Below, piece after piece: positions 32,859-43,416 of a stretch of 64,000 bases of DNA (the first letter of the stretch is position 1; every line of letters starts with the position of its first letter). The position numbers and the translations under genes were made by a program. Location: the NCBI RefSeq assembly GCF_002086735.1, contig NZ_MVIJ01000021.1, positions 1-64,000 on the forward strand, written 5' to 3'. This DNA comes from Mycobacterium scrofulaceum (lineage in GTDB: Bacteria > Actinomycetota > Actinomycetes > Mycobacteriales > Mycobacteriaceae). Under the pieces are notes generated by a model. It had not been told where the DNA came from, searched no databases, and was given only the letters and a program-made list of their open reading frames with translations.

Positions 32859-33752
32859 TCAGTGCCCCCACCGCGCGGCCGCCTCCTCGGCCGCCTGGTG
32901 GGCCAGCTGCGCGCGGCGTCGCGATTCGGCGGCCCGGCGCCGCGCCGTCGCCACCGTCTGGGCGGTGGCGCCGAACCCCGAGGAGAGGTCGTCGCGCCTG
33001 CGGCTGAGTTCGGCGGCGCGCATCCCGGCGAGTTCGGCGCGGCACGCCGCGGTGTTGACCAGGTCGTCGCACGGCGGCCTCTGGTTGGCCGGAGTCCCCG
33101 CGCCGCTGTCTTCGTCGGTTGCCGGCTGCCCGCCGCGCGCGCCCGGCGGCGGTTCGGGCAACGGCTCAGGCAGCGGCGCGCCCGCGACGATGTCGGCCAG
33201 GACGCGGCCGATCTCGTGAACCGGCAAGGCCAGGTCGGCCCCCGCCCGCGCGGCCGCCACCGGCATCGACGGGTACCGCGCCGTGGCCGGGCTCTCCGCG
33301 ACGACGATGGCGCCGGCCCGCTTCATCGCCGCGGTGCCCGCCGCCCCGTCCTGCCCCGACCCCGACAACACCGCCGCCGCGCTGCGCGCTCCGTACGATG
33401 CGGCTACCGAGCGCAGCAGCACGTCGAAGCGCCGCACCCCGCGCCCGCTCATCGCGCGCAGGTGGCAGCGGCCGTCCGGCGTCAGCTCGAGATCCATGCC
33501 CGGCGGACAGACCACCGCCCACCCCGGGGCCAGCGTCTGACCGTCGCGCGCCCACCCGACCCCCAGGGCGGTGTGCCGGCGAAGAATCGTGGGCAGCACG
33601 CTGTCGTGATCGCCGAGGTGTTGCTGAACGACGACGGCGGCCGGAAACTCGGCCGGCAGGTCACCCAGGACCGTCGACAGGGCGTCCAAGCCACCCGCCG
33701 ACGCCAGCAGGATCACCAGCTCGACGACGTGCCGTCGCGCGCCGTTCGCCAC
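32859..33752 (-). CDS. Second CheB-type methylesterase domain protein
   Basis: About 297 residues. The CheB domain (~1-195) contains the serine loop LLASAGGLDALS, HLGDHDSVLP, and SGSGQDGAAGTAAMKRAGG (Asp-containing). The N-terminal glycine of the usual G-A-S motif is replaced (LLASAGG). The C-terminal ~100 residues are Ala/Arg/Glu-rich helix unrelated to the zinc ribbon of the first CheB. It is convergent with the CheR-PAS gene (five bases between stops). The start is GTG 33752, before the family-like HVVELVILLASAGG; longer in-frame extensions carry no family similarity that I recognise. Confidence 0.75.
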   Translation of the reverse strand: MANGARRHVVELVILLASAGGLDALSTVLGDLPAEFPAAVVVQQHLGDHDSVLPTILRRHTALGVGWARDGQTLAPGWAVVCPPGMDLELTPDGRCHLRAMSGRGVRRFDVLLRSVAASYGARSAAAVLSGSGQDGAAGTAAMKRAGAIVVAESPATARYPSMPVAAARAGADLALPVHEIGRVLADIVAGAPLPEPLPEPPPGARGGQPATDEDSGAGTPANQRPPCDDLVNTAACRAELAGMRAAELSRRRDDLSSGFGATAQTVATARRRAAESRRRAQLAHQAAEEAAARWGH

Positions 33753-33878
33753 CCCTCCAGTCTTCCAAAGCGGCGGCCGCGCCACAGTCCCGCGAGCGAT
33801 CCCTTGTCGTCGGGGTCCTCCCGGGTTATCCGAAATGCGAAATGGTTCCCCCGGGGGCGAAGTGGCTGCGGTGCCGCA

Positions 33879-33903
33879 GTTTCGCCGATACGGGGCGGGG
33901 TAC
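33879..33903 (+). promoter_or_regulatory. SigF-type promoter of the GT4-like gene
   Basis: GTTT at 33879-33882, 15 nt, GGGTAC at 33898-33903, about 35 nt before the GTG at 33939. Strong match. Confidence 0.65.
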
Positions 33904-33938
33904 GCACCCACGCCAAGGGCGACGCAAGGGGGTTTGAA

Positions 33939-35114
33939 GTGAGGATTGCGATCGTCAGCGGCGACGACATCGTCGATGACGACCCACAGCAACTGTGCGC
34001 CGCGCTCGCGGACCACGGCCACGAGGTCACCGGGTTCGTCCGGCGCAAGGGCGGCCGACCTGCGGGAACGCACTCCGCCGGCCACCGCACCGTCACGGTG
34101 CCCGCCGGTCCCAGCGCGGCAAAGTCAGCCGCGGACGTGCTGCCGTACGTCGGCGACTGGGCGGGCGCGCTGGCGCGTGAGTGGGCGGCCGAGAAGCCCG
34201 ACGTCGTGCACGCGTACGGCTGGCTCGGCGGTCTGGCGGCCCAACTGGCCGCGCGGCGCCAGGACGTGCCGACCGTCCAGAGTTTCCTGGGACTGGCCAG
34301 CACATGCGGGTTCGCCGGCGCAGCGCCACCGGAGAGCGAGCGGCTTCGCATCGAACCGTTGCTGGCCCGCAGCGCGACATGGGTGACCGGCGAGAGCACC
34401 GACGACGTCGACGCACTGAGCCGGCTGCGCCGCAGCCGGACCCGCGTGTCCGCTTTGACGAGTGGCGTCGACGTCGAGCTGTACACCTCCAACGGCCCGG
34501 CGCTCGCCCGCACCGACCTGCACCGCGTGCTCTGCATCGCGCCGAACCCGCTGCCCGGCAACGGTTTCGATATCGTCATCCGCGCCCTGCCCCGGGTTCC
34601 GGCGGCGGAGCTGGTGATCGCGGAGACCAAACCCACCAACCGGGCCCACGACGAGGCGCGCGCCCGGCTGCGACAGCTCGCCGCCGGGCTGGGGGTGGCC
34701 GACCGGGTCCGGTTCGCGGGCACGGTCACCGATGATGAACTGCCCATGCTGCTGCGCTCCGCCGACGTGGTCGCGTGCACGCCCCGGCGGCCGCCCCGCG
34801 CGACGACGGTGCTCCAGGCGATGGCCTGTGGCGTGGTGGTGGTGGCTTTCGGCGTCGGGGTACTCAACGACGCCGTGGTGGACAGCGTCACCGGGCTGGT
34901 GCTGTCGCCGGGGTCCCCCCGGCGGCTGTCCACCACGTTGAGAAGCCTGCTCGCGCAGAGCTTTCAGTGCGAGAGCATGGGCTCGGCCGGTCGCAGCCGC
35001 GCGCTGTCCCGCTACGCCTGGGACCGGATCGCCCTCGACTGCCTGAACATCTACCGCCAGGTGAGCGCCCCAGTTTGGTCATCCAGGCGCTTGCAGTCAT
35101 CGGGAGTCCGGTGA
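33939..35114 (+). CDS. Glycosyltransferase family 4-like
   Basis: A 391-residue GT-B protein clearly related to the MshA-like enzyme at 17545-18765 (same RIAIVSGDD start, [50 protein letters not shown]). In the nucleotide-sugar motif the first glutamate of E-x7-E ([11 protein letters not shown]) is replaced: RPPRATTVLQAM has no Glu at either position. This may abolish or alter catalysis. The start is GTG 33939, 35 nt after a strong SigF-type promoter. It may be a degenerate paralogue with a regulatory or unusual role. Confidence 0.78.
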   Translation: MRIAIVSGDDIVDDDPQQLCAALADHGHEVTGFVRRKGGRPAGTHSAGHRTVTVPAGPSAAKSAADVLPYVGDWAGALAREWAAEKPDVVHAYGWLGGLAAQLAARRQDVPTVQSFLGLASTCGFAGAAPPESERLRIEPLLARSATWVTGESTDDVDALSRLRRSRTRVSALTSGVDVELYTSNGPALARTDLHRVLCIAPNPLPGNGFDIVIRALPRVPAAELVIAETKPTNRAHDEARARLRQLAAGLGVADRVRFAGTVTDDELPMLLRSADVVACTPRRPPRATTVLQAMACGVVVVAFGVGVLNDAVVDSVTGLVLSPGSPRRLSTTLRSLLAQSFQCESMGSAGRSRALSRYAWDRIALDCLNIYRQVSAPVWSSRRLQSSGVR

Positions 35115-35153
35115 TGCAATATTGACAGCCCAATGTCCCAGGGGGCGCCAGCC

Positions 35154-36245
35154 ATGACCGCCATGACGAGCATCAGCGACAACACCCGCCGCAACGGCGC
35201 CGCCCGTGCGGTCGGTCAACTGCCCGGCGTGAACCAGGCCGACCCCGGCCCGGCGCCGGCAGACGATGCGGTGCGGCGGACGCACGGGGCCGCCTCGGCC
35301 GTCCGGTATGACCAGTTCCGCACCATCGACGCGCAGGCCGCGCGGCAGTTCTTTGCAGGGGCCTACCAACCCGGCTGGCGCGTCACCGGACTCACCAGCC
35401 GCTCCGCGGTTTCGCACCGGCGGTGCGAGGCGGATTCGCTCACGGTCGACGACGTGACGATCCAGGGTCGGGTCGCGCTGGAAATACCGGCCTCCGACAC
35501 GGTCGTCGTCATCCAGCCGCGGGCGGGGTCGATGAGTGTCGCGGGCGGCCCGCAGGCCACGGGGGAGTTCCCCATACTGGTGGCCCACGACCTGGCGTGC
35601 GTGCTGCAGTGCAACGGCGCGCGGTTCGACGTGGTGAGCATCGCCCCGGACGTGCTGCACAAGGTCGCCGCGGATGGGCGCGCGCCGATTCCGCAGCAGG
35701 TGCGCTTCCTGGACTGGCGGCCCCGCTCGCGCGCGGCCGTGCGGGCGTGGCATCGGGCGCTGGAGTACGTGGCGTCGACCCTGGCCGGCCCGGACACCCC
35801 CCAACAGCCGCTGATCGTGGCGGGGCTGGCGCCGCTGCTGGCCGGCGCGCTGCTGCAGTGCTACCCGTCCAACGTCACGGAGCTTGACCTGGCGGACGAA
35901 CCCGTGCCCGAAACGCTCAAGGACGCCGTGTCTTTCATCCATCGGCACGCCGGCGAGGACGTCAGCATCAACGACGTGGCCGCCGCCGTGCACCTGACGC
36001 CCCGCGCGGTGCAGTACCTCTTCCGCCGCCAACTCGATAGCACGCCAACGGAATACATTCGCCGCGTGCGACTCAGCCGCGCCCATCAGGAGCTGTTGGC
36101 CGGCGCGCCGCCCAACACGACCGTCACCGAGATTGCCCAGCGCTGGGGTTTCGCGCACACGGGCAGGTTCGCAGTGCTCTACCGGCAGACGTACGGACAG
36201 AGCCCGCATACCACCCTCCGACACATGACCCCGCCGCCGTCCTGA
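35154..36245 (+). CDS. AraC-family transcriptional regulator
   Basis: About 363 residues. The N-terminal ~240 residues are a ligand/oligomerisation domain of the AraC_binding_2 type. The C-terminal ~100 residues are two HTH motifs (DVSINDVAAAVHLTPRAVQYLF; TVTEIAQRWGFAHTGRFAVLYRQTYG). I chose ATG 35154 with ggggg ten bases upstream; ATG 35133 is an alternative without a ribosome site. It probably controls a neighbouring gene or itself; no operator is identified. It stands 39 nt after the glycosyltransferase gene. Confidence 0.87.
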   Translation: MTAMTSISDNTRRNGAARAVGQLPGVNQADPGPAPADDAVRRTHGAASAVRYDQFRTIDAQAARQFFAGAYQPGWRVTGLTSRSAVSHRRCEADSLTVDDVTIQGRVALEIPASDTVVVIQPRAGSMSVAGGPQATGEFPILVAHDLACVLQCNGARFDVVSIAPDVLHKVAADGRAPIPQQVRFLDWRPRSRAAVRAWHRALEYVASTLAGPDTPQQPLIVAGLAPLLAGALLQCYPSNVTELDLADEPVPETLKDAVSFIHRHAGEDVSINDVAAAVHLTPRAVQYLFRRQLDSTPTEYIRRVRLSRAHQELLAGAPPNTTVTEIAQRWGFAHTGRFAVLYRQTYGQSPHTTLRHMTPPPS

Positions 36246-36603
36246 CCCGGCTGTTGTCACCCGACCGTTATGGTCCGGCTGCCGTGCGCACAACACGCCG
36301 CTGAGCTCCAGGTCAGGCCCATCGCGTTCACCCCGCGTCGCACCGGGCGCCGGCTGCCCGCGATGTCGGGGAAAACGACGAAGCGAAAGTGAATTTCGCG
36401 CGTCGAGTTCTGCGCGATACGCCTGGTTGAGCCCTGATCGGGGCGAGTGGCCGGCCGTACGGTGTCGTGCATACGCGCCGACGGGGGTTTTTGCGGGTAG
36501 GCTGGGGTCAGGTTGAGTCCCCAGCTGCCGTTATCAACGGGCGCAATTCGGACACCGTCGTCGCTCGCCCTGCTCACCACAATCCCTGAAGGGCGCACTC
36601 AAC
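36246..36603. other. 358-nt region between AraC regulator and STAS gene, no gene seen
   Basis: I found no coding region with family character, no RNA gene and no SigF-type promoter with proper spacing. A GTTT and a GGGTAG occur close together near 36486-36500, but only four bases apart. The region presumably holds the STAS gene promoter. Confidence 0.5.
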
Positions 36604-37134
36604 ATGACTGCTCTAGCTGATCTGCATACATCTGATCCCCATACACCCGAGCCCCATACACCCGAGCTGCTCGGACAACCGCGCAGCAGGTACCAAATCG
36701 ATTGCGCCGGAGCGCAAATCCACGTGCACGCCCGCAGTGTGGCCACCGTCCTGCGCATCGATGGCGAGGTCGACGCGGCCAACACCAACCTGGTCACCGA
36801 GACGATTCGCCGCTTTTCGCGGCTGAAGGCCCCGCTCATCCTCGACCTCAGCGGCCTGGATTTCCTTGCGGGGTCGGGCCTTCGGGCGCTACTGGTCCTC
36901 GACGAGGAGCACCGGCGGGCGCGGCTGCGATACTGCGTGGTCGGCGGCACGGCGCTGCGCCGGCTCACCCGGGTGGTGCCCGACCACGGACTGCCCATCG
37001 CCGACTCGGTCGCATCGGCCCTTTCGCGCATCGAAGGCGCCACGACCGCGCGCCGTCGGTTGGTTTCGGGCCCGGCCCGCCAGCACGAACCGCAGCGCGA
37101 CGCGTCGACGCGACTTCGGGGGCTGGCCTCCTGA
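36604..37134 (+). CDS. STAS-domain protein with non-phosphorylatable loop
   Basis: A 176-residue paralogue of the STAS protein at 21833-22240. The N-terminal ~35 residues contain a tandem PHTPE repeat. The STAS core (~36-140) has VLRIDGEVDAANTN and LILDLSGLDFLAGSGLRALL. The phosphorylation loop is A-G-S-G where SpoIIAA/RsbV has D-S-S-G, so the serine aligned with the phosphosite is glycine. The C-terminal ~35 residues are Arg-rich. If the alignment is right, this protein could not be inactivated by an anti-sigma kinase. It may be a constant anti-anti-sigma factor. Confidence 0.8.
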   Translation: MTALADLHTSDPHTPEPHTPELLGQPRSRYQIDCAGAQIHVHARSVATVLRIDGEVDAANTNLVTETIRRFSRLKAPLILDLSGLDFLAGSGLRALLVLDEEHRRARLRYCVVGGTALRRLTRVVPDHGLPIADSVASALSRIEGATTARRRLVSGPARQHEPQRDASTRLRGLAS

Positions 37135-37156
37135 GAGCCCGCGTCCTGGGAACCCA

Positions 37157-38527
37157 CTAGCCGCGCAAGCGGCGCATCAACTCCTCGGCGGCGCGCCGGC
37201 CACTGGCCATGGCGCCGTGCACGGTGGCCGGATTGTCGACGCCGACCGCTTCGCCAGCCAGGTAGAGCCGGTCACCGATCGGCTCCTGCAGCCGGCGCCG
37301 GTCGTCCAGGCCGGAGCCGGGTGCGTGAAATGAGTAGGCGCCGCGCGCGTACGGGTCGGTGCTCCAGTTCGACGTCTTGACCTCGACCGGCGAGGCGTCG
37401 TCGCCGAAGAGCCGGTGCGCGATGGGTCGCGCGGTGGCCACCAGTTCACCCGATGCCGCGGATTCCACCGCGCGCCCACGGCCGCCGGCGTTGAAGGCCA
37501 ACACAATCGGGCCCGCGTTCGCGGGCAGGGTGAACCATTGGGCCCACCAGCCGTTGTCGGCGCTCAGGTATTGGTAGAAGGCGTTGTCCACCGTCCAGCC
37601 GCGCCGGTCGAAGCGGAAGAAACTCTTGGACAGCACCCCGAAGCCCAAGGCGTCGATCGCGTGGCGGTGGGGCCCGGGCAGCGGCGGGTCGAAGGCGATC
37701 GCACCGGCTTTCAGCACGCCGAGCGGAACGGTGACGATCGCCGCCGGTCCCGAAAACGACCGCTCCGTCGTCCGCACGACGACGGTGTCACCGCGCTGCG
37801 CTACCGCGGTCACCGGCGTGTTCAGCTCGATCCGAAGGCCGTCGGCGAGCAGCTTCGGCAGGGCGTCGTAGCCGTTCGTGACCACAACCTGGTCGCCACC
37901 GGTGTAGTCGCCCTCGTCGAATGTGATGGCGGACAGCTGATCCGCGTCGGCGGCGAACTCGTCCTCGATCTCGGTGGTGAGGTAGAAGGCCAACTCGGCA
38001 CGGCCGGAGGTGGACAGCGTGGCGCCGCCGGCCGCGGCGTCGATCGCGGCGGCCAGGCTGCCGCCGTCGACCCGATAACGCGCCCGCTCCACGAACGCGC
38101 GCCACAGGGTCGGGTCGTAGTCGAGCCGTGGCAGTCTGGGATCGATCACGAGCCTGGCCCAGCTGTAGTAGTCGGTCGTGGCCAGCTGCGCCCGCGCCTG
38201 CCGCGCGAGCTCGGTCAGCGGGTTGTCCGCCGTGCCGTGGATCCACGACGCGCCCATCTCCAGCGGTGCGCCCCAGTCGCGGTCGGTGTGCACGCGGCCG
38301 CCGATGCGGTCGCGTGCTTCGATCACCCGCACCGGCCAGCCCGCGCCGGCGAGGCTGCGCGCGGCGGACAGTCCGGCCATCCCGGCGCCGATGACCAGCA
38401 CCGACCGGGTGTCCGGCCGCGTCGGGCGCGCGGACGGCGGGCGCCGCGGCGCGCAGGCGGCCGGCAGGGCGCCGCCCGCCACGCCGACGGTCGCCGCGAT
38501 GAATTCCCGACGGGATATCGGGTACAC
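37157..38527 (-). CDS. Tat-exported flavin monoamine oxidase family protein
   Basis: A 456-residue FAD amine oxidase. The N-terminus has a twin-arginine signal (ISRREFIAATVGVAGGALPAAC), with a cysteine at the end of the hydrophobic stretch that could be lipidated although PAAC is a poor lipobox. The dinucleotide motif VIGAGMAGLSAARSL (~44-58) and RIGGRVHTD follow; the C-terminal FAD motif is RLYLAGEAVG (~425-434). It oxidises an amine to aldehyde, probably outside the membrane. The GTG start 38527 is the first codon before the Tat motif. It is divergent from the hpx-like gene and convergent with STAS. A second amine oxidase lies at 39601. Confidence 0.87.
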   Translation of the reverse strand: MYPISRREFIAATVGVAGGALPAACAPRRPPSARPTRPDTRSVLVIGAGMAGLSAARSLAGAGWPVRVIEARDRIGGRVHTDRDWGAPLEMGASWIHGTADNPLTELARQARAQLATTDYYSWARLVIDPRLPRLDYDPTLWRAFVERARYRVDGGSLAAAIDAAAGGATLSTSGRAELAFYLTTEIEDEFAADADQLSAITFDEGDYTGGDQVVVTNGYDALPKLLADGLRIELNTPVTAVAQRGDTVVVRTTERSFSGPAAIVTVPLGVLKAGAIAFDPPLPGPHRHAIDALGFGVLSKSFFRFDRRGWTVDNAFYQYLSADNGWWAQWFTLPANAGPIVLAFNAGGRGRAVESAASGELVATARPIAHRLFGDDASPVEVKTSNWSTDPYARGAYSFHAPGSGLDDRRRLQEPIGDRLYLAGEAVGVDNPATVHGAMASGRRAAEELMRRLRG

Positions 38528-38559
38528 GGGTGTTAGCGTCTCACACAGAAATCGTTTGC

Positions 38560-38576
38560 CGGATTTACCGAATCCG
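38560..38576. repeat. Inverted repeat in the amine oxidase/hydrolase divergent region
   Basis: Six-base arms CGGATT and AATCCG flank a five-base spacer, in the 122-nt gap between divergent genes. A candidate regulator site; nothing else supports it. Confidence 0.35.
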
Positions 38577-38649
38577 AACGGACCTTAGGGATAAACTTGC
38601 GACAGTCCTTAACTGCGGCGACGCGGCCGCGTTCGACGGGGGAGCGGCG

Positions 38650-39606
38650 ATGAGTGCTCGACGATCGGTTCGGACGGTCGACCCCTACCCCGACGCGTTG
38701 CCGCCCAGCCGGGCCGTGACCGTGCGGGCGACCGACGGCACCCGCCTGCACGCCGAGGTGTTCGGGCCGCCCGACGGCTATCCGATCGTCCTGACGCACG
38801 GCATCACGTGCGCCATCCGGGCCTGGGCCTACCAGATCGCGGACCTGGCCGGCGACTACCGGGTGATCGCCTTCGACCATCGCGGGCACGGGCGCAGCGG
38901 AATGCCCCGGCGCGACGGGTACAGCATCAAACACCTTGCCTCCGACCTGAATTCGGTGCTGGACGCGACGCTGGCGCCGCACGAGCGCGCCGTGCTGGCC
39001 GGCCACTCGATGGGCGGCATCACGATCGCCGCATGGTCGTCGCGCTACCGGCACATGGTTCGCCGGCGCGCCGACGCCGTCGCGCTGATCAACACCACGA
39101 CCGGCGACCTGGTCCGCAAGGTGCAGCTGTTGCCGGTGCCGCACGGGCTGTCCCCGGCCCGGGTCGCGGCCGCCCGCGCGCTGATCAACGCATTCGGCGG
39201 AGTCCCGATCCCCGGCGCCGCCCGCCTCCCGAGCCGGTACCTGATCGGGATACTGGCGGTGGGCCGCGACGCCGACCCCGGCGTCGCCAGGATCGTCCAT
39301 CGGTTCTTCGAGCAGACGTCGCCCGCGGGGCGCGCCGGTTGCGCCAGGATGCTGGTCGCGGCGCTGGGGTCGCGCCACCTGGAGCTGGACGGTCTGACCG
39401 TGCCGACGCTGGTCATCGGGAGCGAACGCGACCGTCTGACCCCGATCAGCCAGGCCCGCAGGATCGCGGGCACCGCGCCGAACGTCGTCGGCCTGGTCGA
39501 GTTGCCCGGCGGGCACTGCTCGATGCTGGAGCACCCGCGCGAGGTGAACCGCCACCTGCGGGCGCTCACCGAATCGGTGACCCGGGACGTGCGGATCAGT
39601 TCATAG
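38650..39606 (+). CDS. Alpha/beta hydrolase, Hpx/Rv3171c-like
   Basis: A 318-residue alpha/beta hydrolase with [13 protein letters not shown] (oxyanion region), the nucleophile elbow AGHSMGG (~116-122), [10 protein letters not shown] with a likely catalytic Asp, and GGHCSMLEH with the catalytic His. In M. tuberculosis the gene next to aofH at this place is hpx (Rv3171c), annotated as a non-haem haloperoxidase. True haloperoxidase activity is doubtful for the family and may simply be esterase/hydrolase. ATG 38650 follows ggggagcgg. It overlaps aofH-like convergently by six bases. Confidence 0.85.
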   Translation: MSARRSVRTVDPYPDALPPSRAVTVRATDGTRLHAEVFGPPDGYPIVLTHGITCAIRAWAYQIADLAGDYRVIAFDHRGHGRSGMPRRDGYSIKHLASDLNSVLDATLAPHERAVLAGHSMGGITIAAWSSRYRHMVRRRADAVALINTTTGDLVRKVQLLPVPHGLSPARVAAARALINAFGGVPIPGAARLPSRYLIGILAVGRDADPGVARIVHRFFEQTSPAGRAGCARMLVAALGSRHLELDGLTVPTLVIGSERDRLTPISQARRIAGTAPNVVGLVELPGGHCSMLEHPREVNRHLRALTESVTRDVRISS

Positions 39607-40953
39607 CAGGGCGGTGATCTCGGCGGCCGCCCGCTGACCGGACCGCACGGCGCCGTCGAGGAACCCGGTCCACTCGTCCGCGGTCTCGGTGCCGGCCCAG
39701 TGAATGGGCCCGACCGGCTCGCGCAGCCACGGCCCGAACCGTGTCCACGATCCCGGGGGGACCGCGGCGGTGGGGCCGCCGGGAGCGAATTGCTCGGCGC
39801 CCCAACGATGATCGACATAGTCCAGCGGTTTGAGCGCGTCGTCGCCGAACAGGGTCGCGAAGCAGCGCAACGTGTCGTCGCGCCGCTGCTCCGGGGACAG
39901 CGAGTCGAACGCGCGCGCGTCGACGAAGCCCATCAGGATGCCCGGCCCGTCGGCGTGCGGGCTGACGTCGAAGGTGATGAACACCGGCCCGGTGTCGGAG
40001 AGTGCCTGGCCGGAAAAGCCATTGGCGCGCCAGAACGGCGTGGAATAGGCCGCGTAGGCCTTGCTGAGCCGGCCCTGCGGCCAGTGCTCGGCGAGTTGGT
40101 GGTACTCGGCGGGCAGCGGGGGAGCGAACTCGATCGACGCCCGGTGGGCGGGCGGCACCGCGACGACGACGAATCCGGCCTCGGCCTGGCCGACGTCGGT
40201 GGTGACGGTCACGCCGGCGCCGTGTCGGTCGATGCGGCGGACCGGCGCGCCCAGCACGACCCGGGTGCCCAGCTCGGCGGCCGCGGCCTCGGCGATCTGC
40301 TGGGTGCCGCCCGGGAAACGGTCCTGCTGGGCGCCGTTCTCGACGTCGAGCAGCCGGTCCAGCCCGCCCGCGGCGTGCGTGTAGCGGGCCGCGTGCAGCA
40401 TCGACACGTCGTCGGGTTCGCAGCCCCAGGTCACCCGGGCCACGATCGCCAGCAGATCGCGCGACGAGGCGGTGGCGCGCACCGAACGCAGCCAGCCGCC
40501 GAGCGACAGCCCGTCGAGCTCGCGCGCCCGGCGCGCGTCCCACGGCGCCGACACCGGGATGCTGCGGGCGATCCGGTCGAATTGCCAACGCAACCGGCCG
40601 ATGTCGAGCAGGCCGGTCAGCGAAAGCTTCGGGATGGTGCCGCGGTAGGAATGCGTCCAGCCGCGCCAATGGATCACGTTCTTGCCGTCGTGGTGGGTCG
40701 GTACGGTTCCGACGTCGAGCTCCGCGGCCAGCGCCAACACCGCGTCCTGCGTCGGGCCGACGAACGTGCCCCCCAGGTCGGCGGGCAGCCCCGCCACGCT
40801 GCCGGTGAACGACCGGCCGCCGACGCGGTCGCGGCCCTCGAAGACCACCACGTCGTGGCCCTGGCGGGCCAGCTCGCGCGCCGCGGCGAGCCCCGCAAAG
40901 CCGGCGCCGACCACGACTACGTCGACGATCCACGGCGGATTTGGCACGCGCAC
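39601..40953 (-). CDS. aofH: Flavin monoamine oxidase (AofH/Rv3170-like)
   Basis: A 450-residue FAD-dependent amine oxidase. The dinucleotide fold is [21 protein letters not shown] (~11-31); VGGRSFTG and [16 protein letters not shown] follow. The C-terminal [27 protein letters not shown] motif contacts the FAD. No signal peptide, so cytoplasmic. Position and neighbours correspond to M. tuberculosis aofH (Rv3170). It lies 82 nt downstream of Rv3169-like on the same strand. Biogenic or poly-amine substrates are a family inference. Confidence 0.9.
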   Translation of the reverse strand: MRVPNPPWIVDVVVVGAGFAGLAAARELARQGHDVVVFEGRDRVGGRSFTGSVAGLPADLGGTFVGPTQDAVLALAAELDVGTVPTHHDGKNVIHWRGWTHSYRGTIPKLSLTGLLDIGRLRWQFDRIARSIPVSAPWDARRARELDGLSLGGWLRSVRATASSRDLLAIVARVTWGCEPDDVSMLHAARYTHAAGGLDRLLDVENGAQQDRFPGGTQQIAEAAAAELGTRVVLGAPVRRIDRHGAGVTVTTDVGQAEAGFVVVAVPPAHRASIEFAPPLPAEYHQLAEHWPQGRLSKAYAAYSTPFWRANGFSGQALSDTGPVFITFDVSPHADGPGILMGFVDARAFDSLSPEQRRDDTLRCFATLFGDDALKPLDYVDHRWGAEQFAPGGPTAAVPPGSWTRFGPWLREPVGPIHWAGTETADEWTGFLDGAVRSGQRAAAEITALL

Positions 40954-41035
40954 CAGTCAACCGCATTTCCGCGGATTCGTACGGCAAATGCCTACACCCG
41001 CGGACGCCGGCTGGTTGGCCGAGATGGCCCGAGAA

Positions 41036-42159
41036 CTACGGGGCGACGGTCAGCCAGTCGGCGAACCCGGACGGGTCGTGGCGGCCCAGCGCGCCGTGCT
41101 CGTAAAGACCCCAGCCCTCTTGGGGTGCGCCGTCACCGTCGCGGCACACGGCGCGGCCGACGTGGTCGATGACGCCGAAGCCCGACCGCGCGACGATCGC
41201 CGGGTCGGTCATGTCGTAGGTGCGGCGTTCGACGAACTTCTCGCCCTTCCACATGCCGTGCAGCCAGTCCGAGTCGCCGCCGTAACCGCCGCCGACGTGG
41301 ATGGGCACCGGCAGCTTTGACTCGACGTCGAAGTGCACCGGCGTGCCGTCGGGCGCGGTGGCGTCGATGGTCGCCCCGGTGGGGATGCGGGTGCCGGAGC
41401 GGTAGTGGATCTTGACCTGCGGCCAGCCGAGTTGCTCGACGCGGCCGTCGCGCCAGATCCGGGTGCAGTCGTTGAGCGAGCGGAAGCCGTTGGGCTCCTC
41501 CTGGATGATGAGCACGATGGCGAAGTCGTCGAACGCCATCGGCACGTACAGCCACCACATCCCCTCGAACGGGGGGTCGGCGGGCCGCCCCGCCGGCTCG
41601 GGCTCGCCGATCGGCCTGATGCCCCAGGACCGGTCGCGGCTGCCCAGCCAGGTCGCGGGGTCGACGGCGATCTCCTCGCCGTCGACGGCGATGCGGCCGC
41701 TCCAGCTGCCGAGCTGGGCGAACCGCTGCGCATCCAGCGTCACCCGGTTGCCCGACCGCAGCACGTGCGGCTGCTCCTGCACGACGTCGAACAGCCCCTC
41801 CCAGGTGAGATCGGCTGCGATCCCTTCGGTTTCGTCGAGGACGAGCCGCAGCTTGCGCAGCGGCTCGATGACCTCGATGCGGTAGCCGTTGACGCGCTGG
41901 TTGAGCCGGTCTTGGTCGATGGCGTCGCACAGGTGCACCGCGGTCTGGGTGTCCCCGCGCCGGACCAGGAAGAACGCGTCCTTGACGCCGAGGTTGGGGT
42001 AGTAGCCGATGCCGCTGATGACGAAGATGTTCCCGGTGCGGTCGTGCGCGTTGAAGTAGGAGCGGTCATAGAAGTTGCGGTCCGAGGAGCCCGGCCACGC
42101 GATCGGCTGCGGGATCTGATGAACCGGGAACTCGTCGAGCGGGCCGAGTGAATGCGGCA

Positions 42160-42160
<1 letters not shown>
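41036..42160 (-). CDS. Rv3169-like conserved protein (lipocalin/carotenoid-hydratase-like fold)
   Basis: A 374-residue beta-rich protein corresponding by position to M. tuberculosis Rv3169. It is rich in W, Y and G beta segments (RNFYDRSYFNAHDRTGNIFVISG, WLGSRDRSWGIRPIGE, GMWWLYVPMAFDDFAIVLI). The SRDRSWGIRP motif is shared with hydroxyneurosporene-synthase/CrtC-like double-lipocalin proteins. The start ATG 42160 overlaps the preceding phosphotransferase stop by one base (TAATG), so the two are translationally coupled. A ligand-binding or hydratase role is possible; function unproven. Confidence 0.8.

Positions 42161-43414
<1,254 letters not shown>

Positions 43415-43416
<2 letters not shown>

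Noticed and set aside
33753..33938. Long upstream extensions of the second CheB (to 34085) and of the glycosyltransferase (from 32784)
   Set aside because: These overlap each other and the promoter region and lack family similarity; shorter starts at 33752 and 33939 fit the domains.
36486..36500. GTTT and GGGTAG near the STAS2 gene
   Set aside because: They are only four bases apart, far from the 15-16 nt SigF spacing.
38650..39606. True haloperoxidase activity for the Hpx-like protein
   Set aside because: Only the alpha/beta hydrolase triad is seen; the halo-peroxidase label comes from old annotation.
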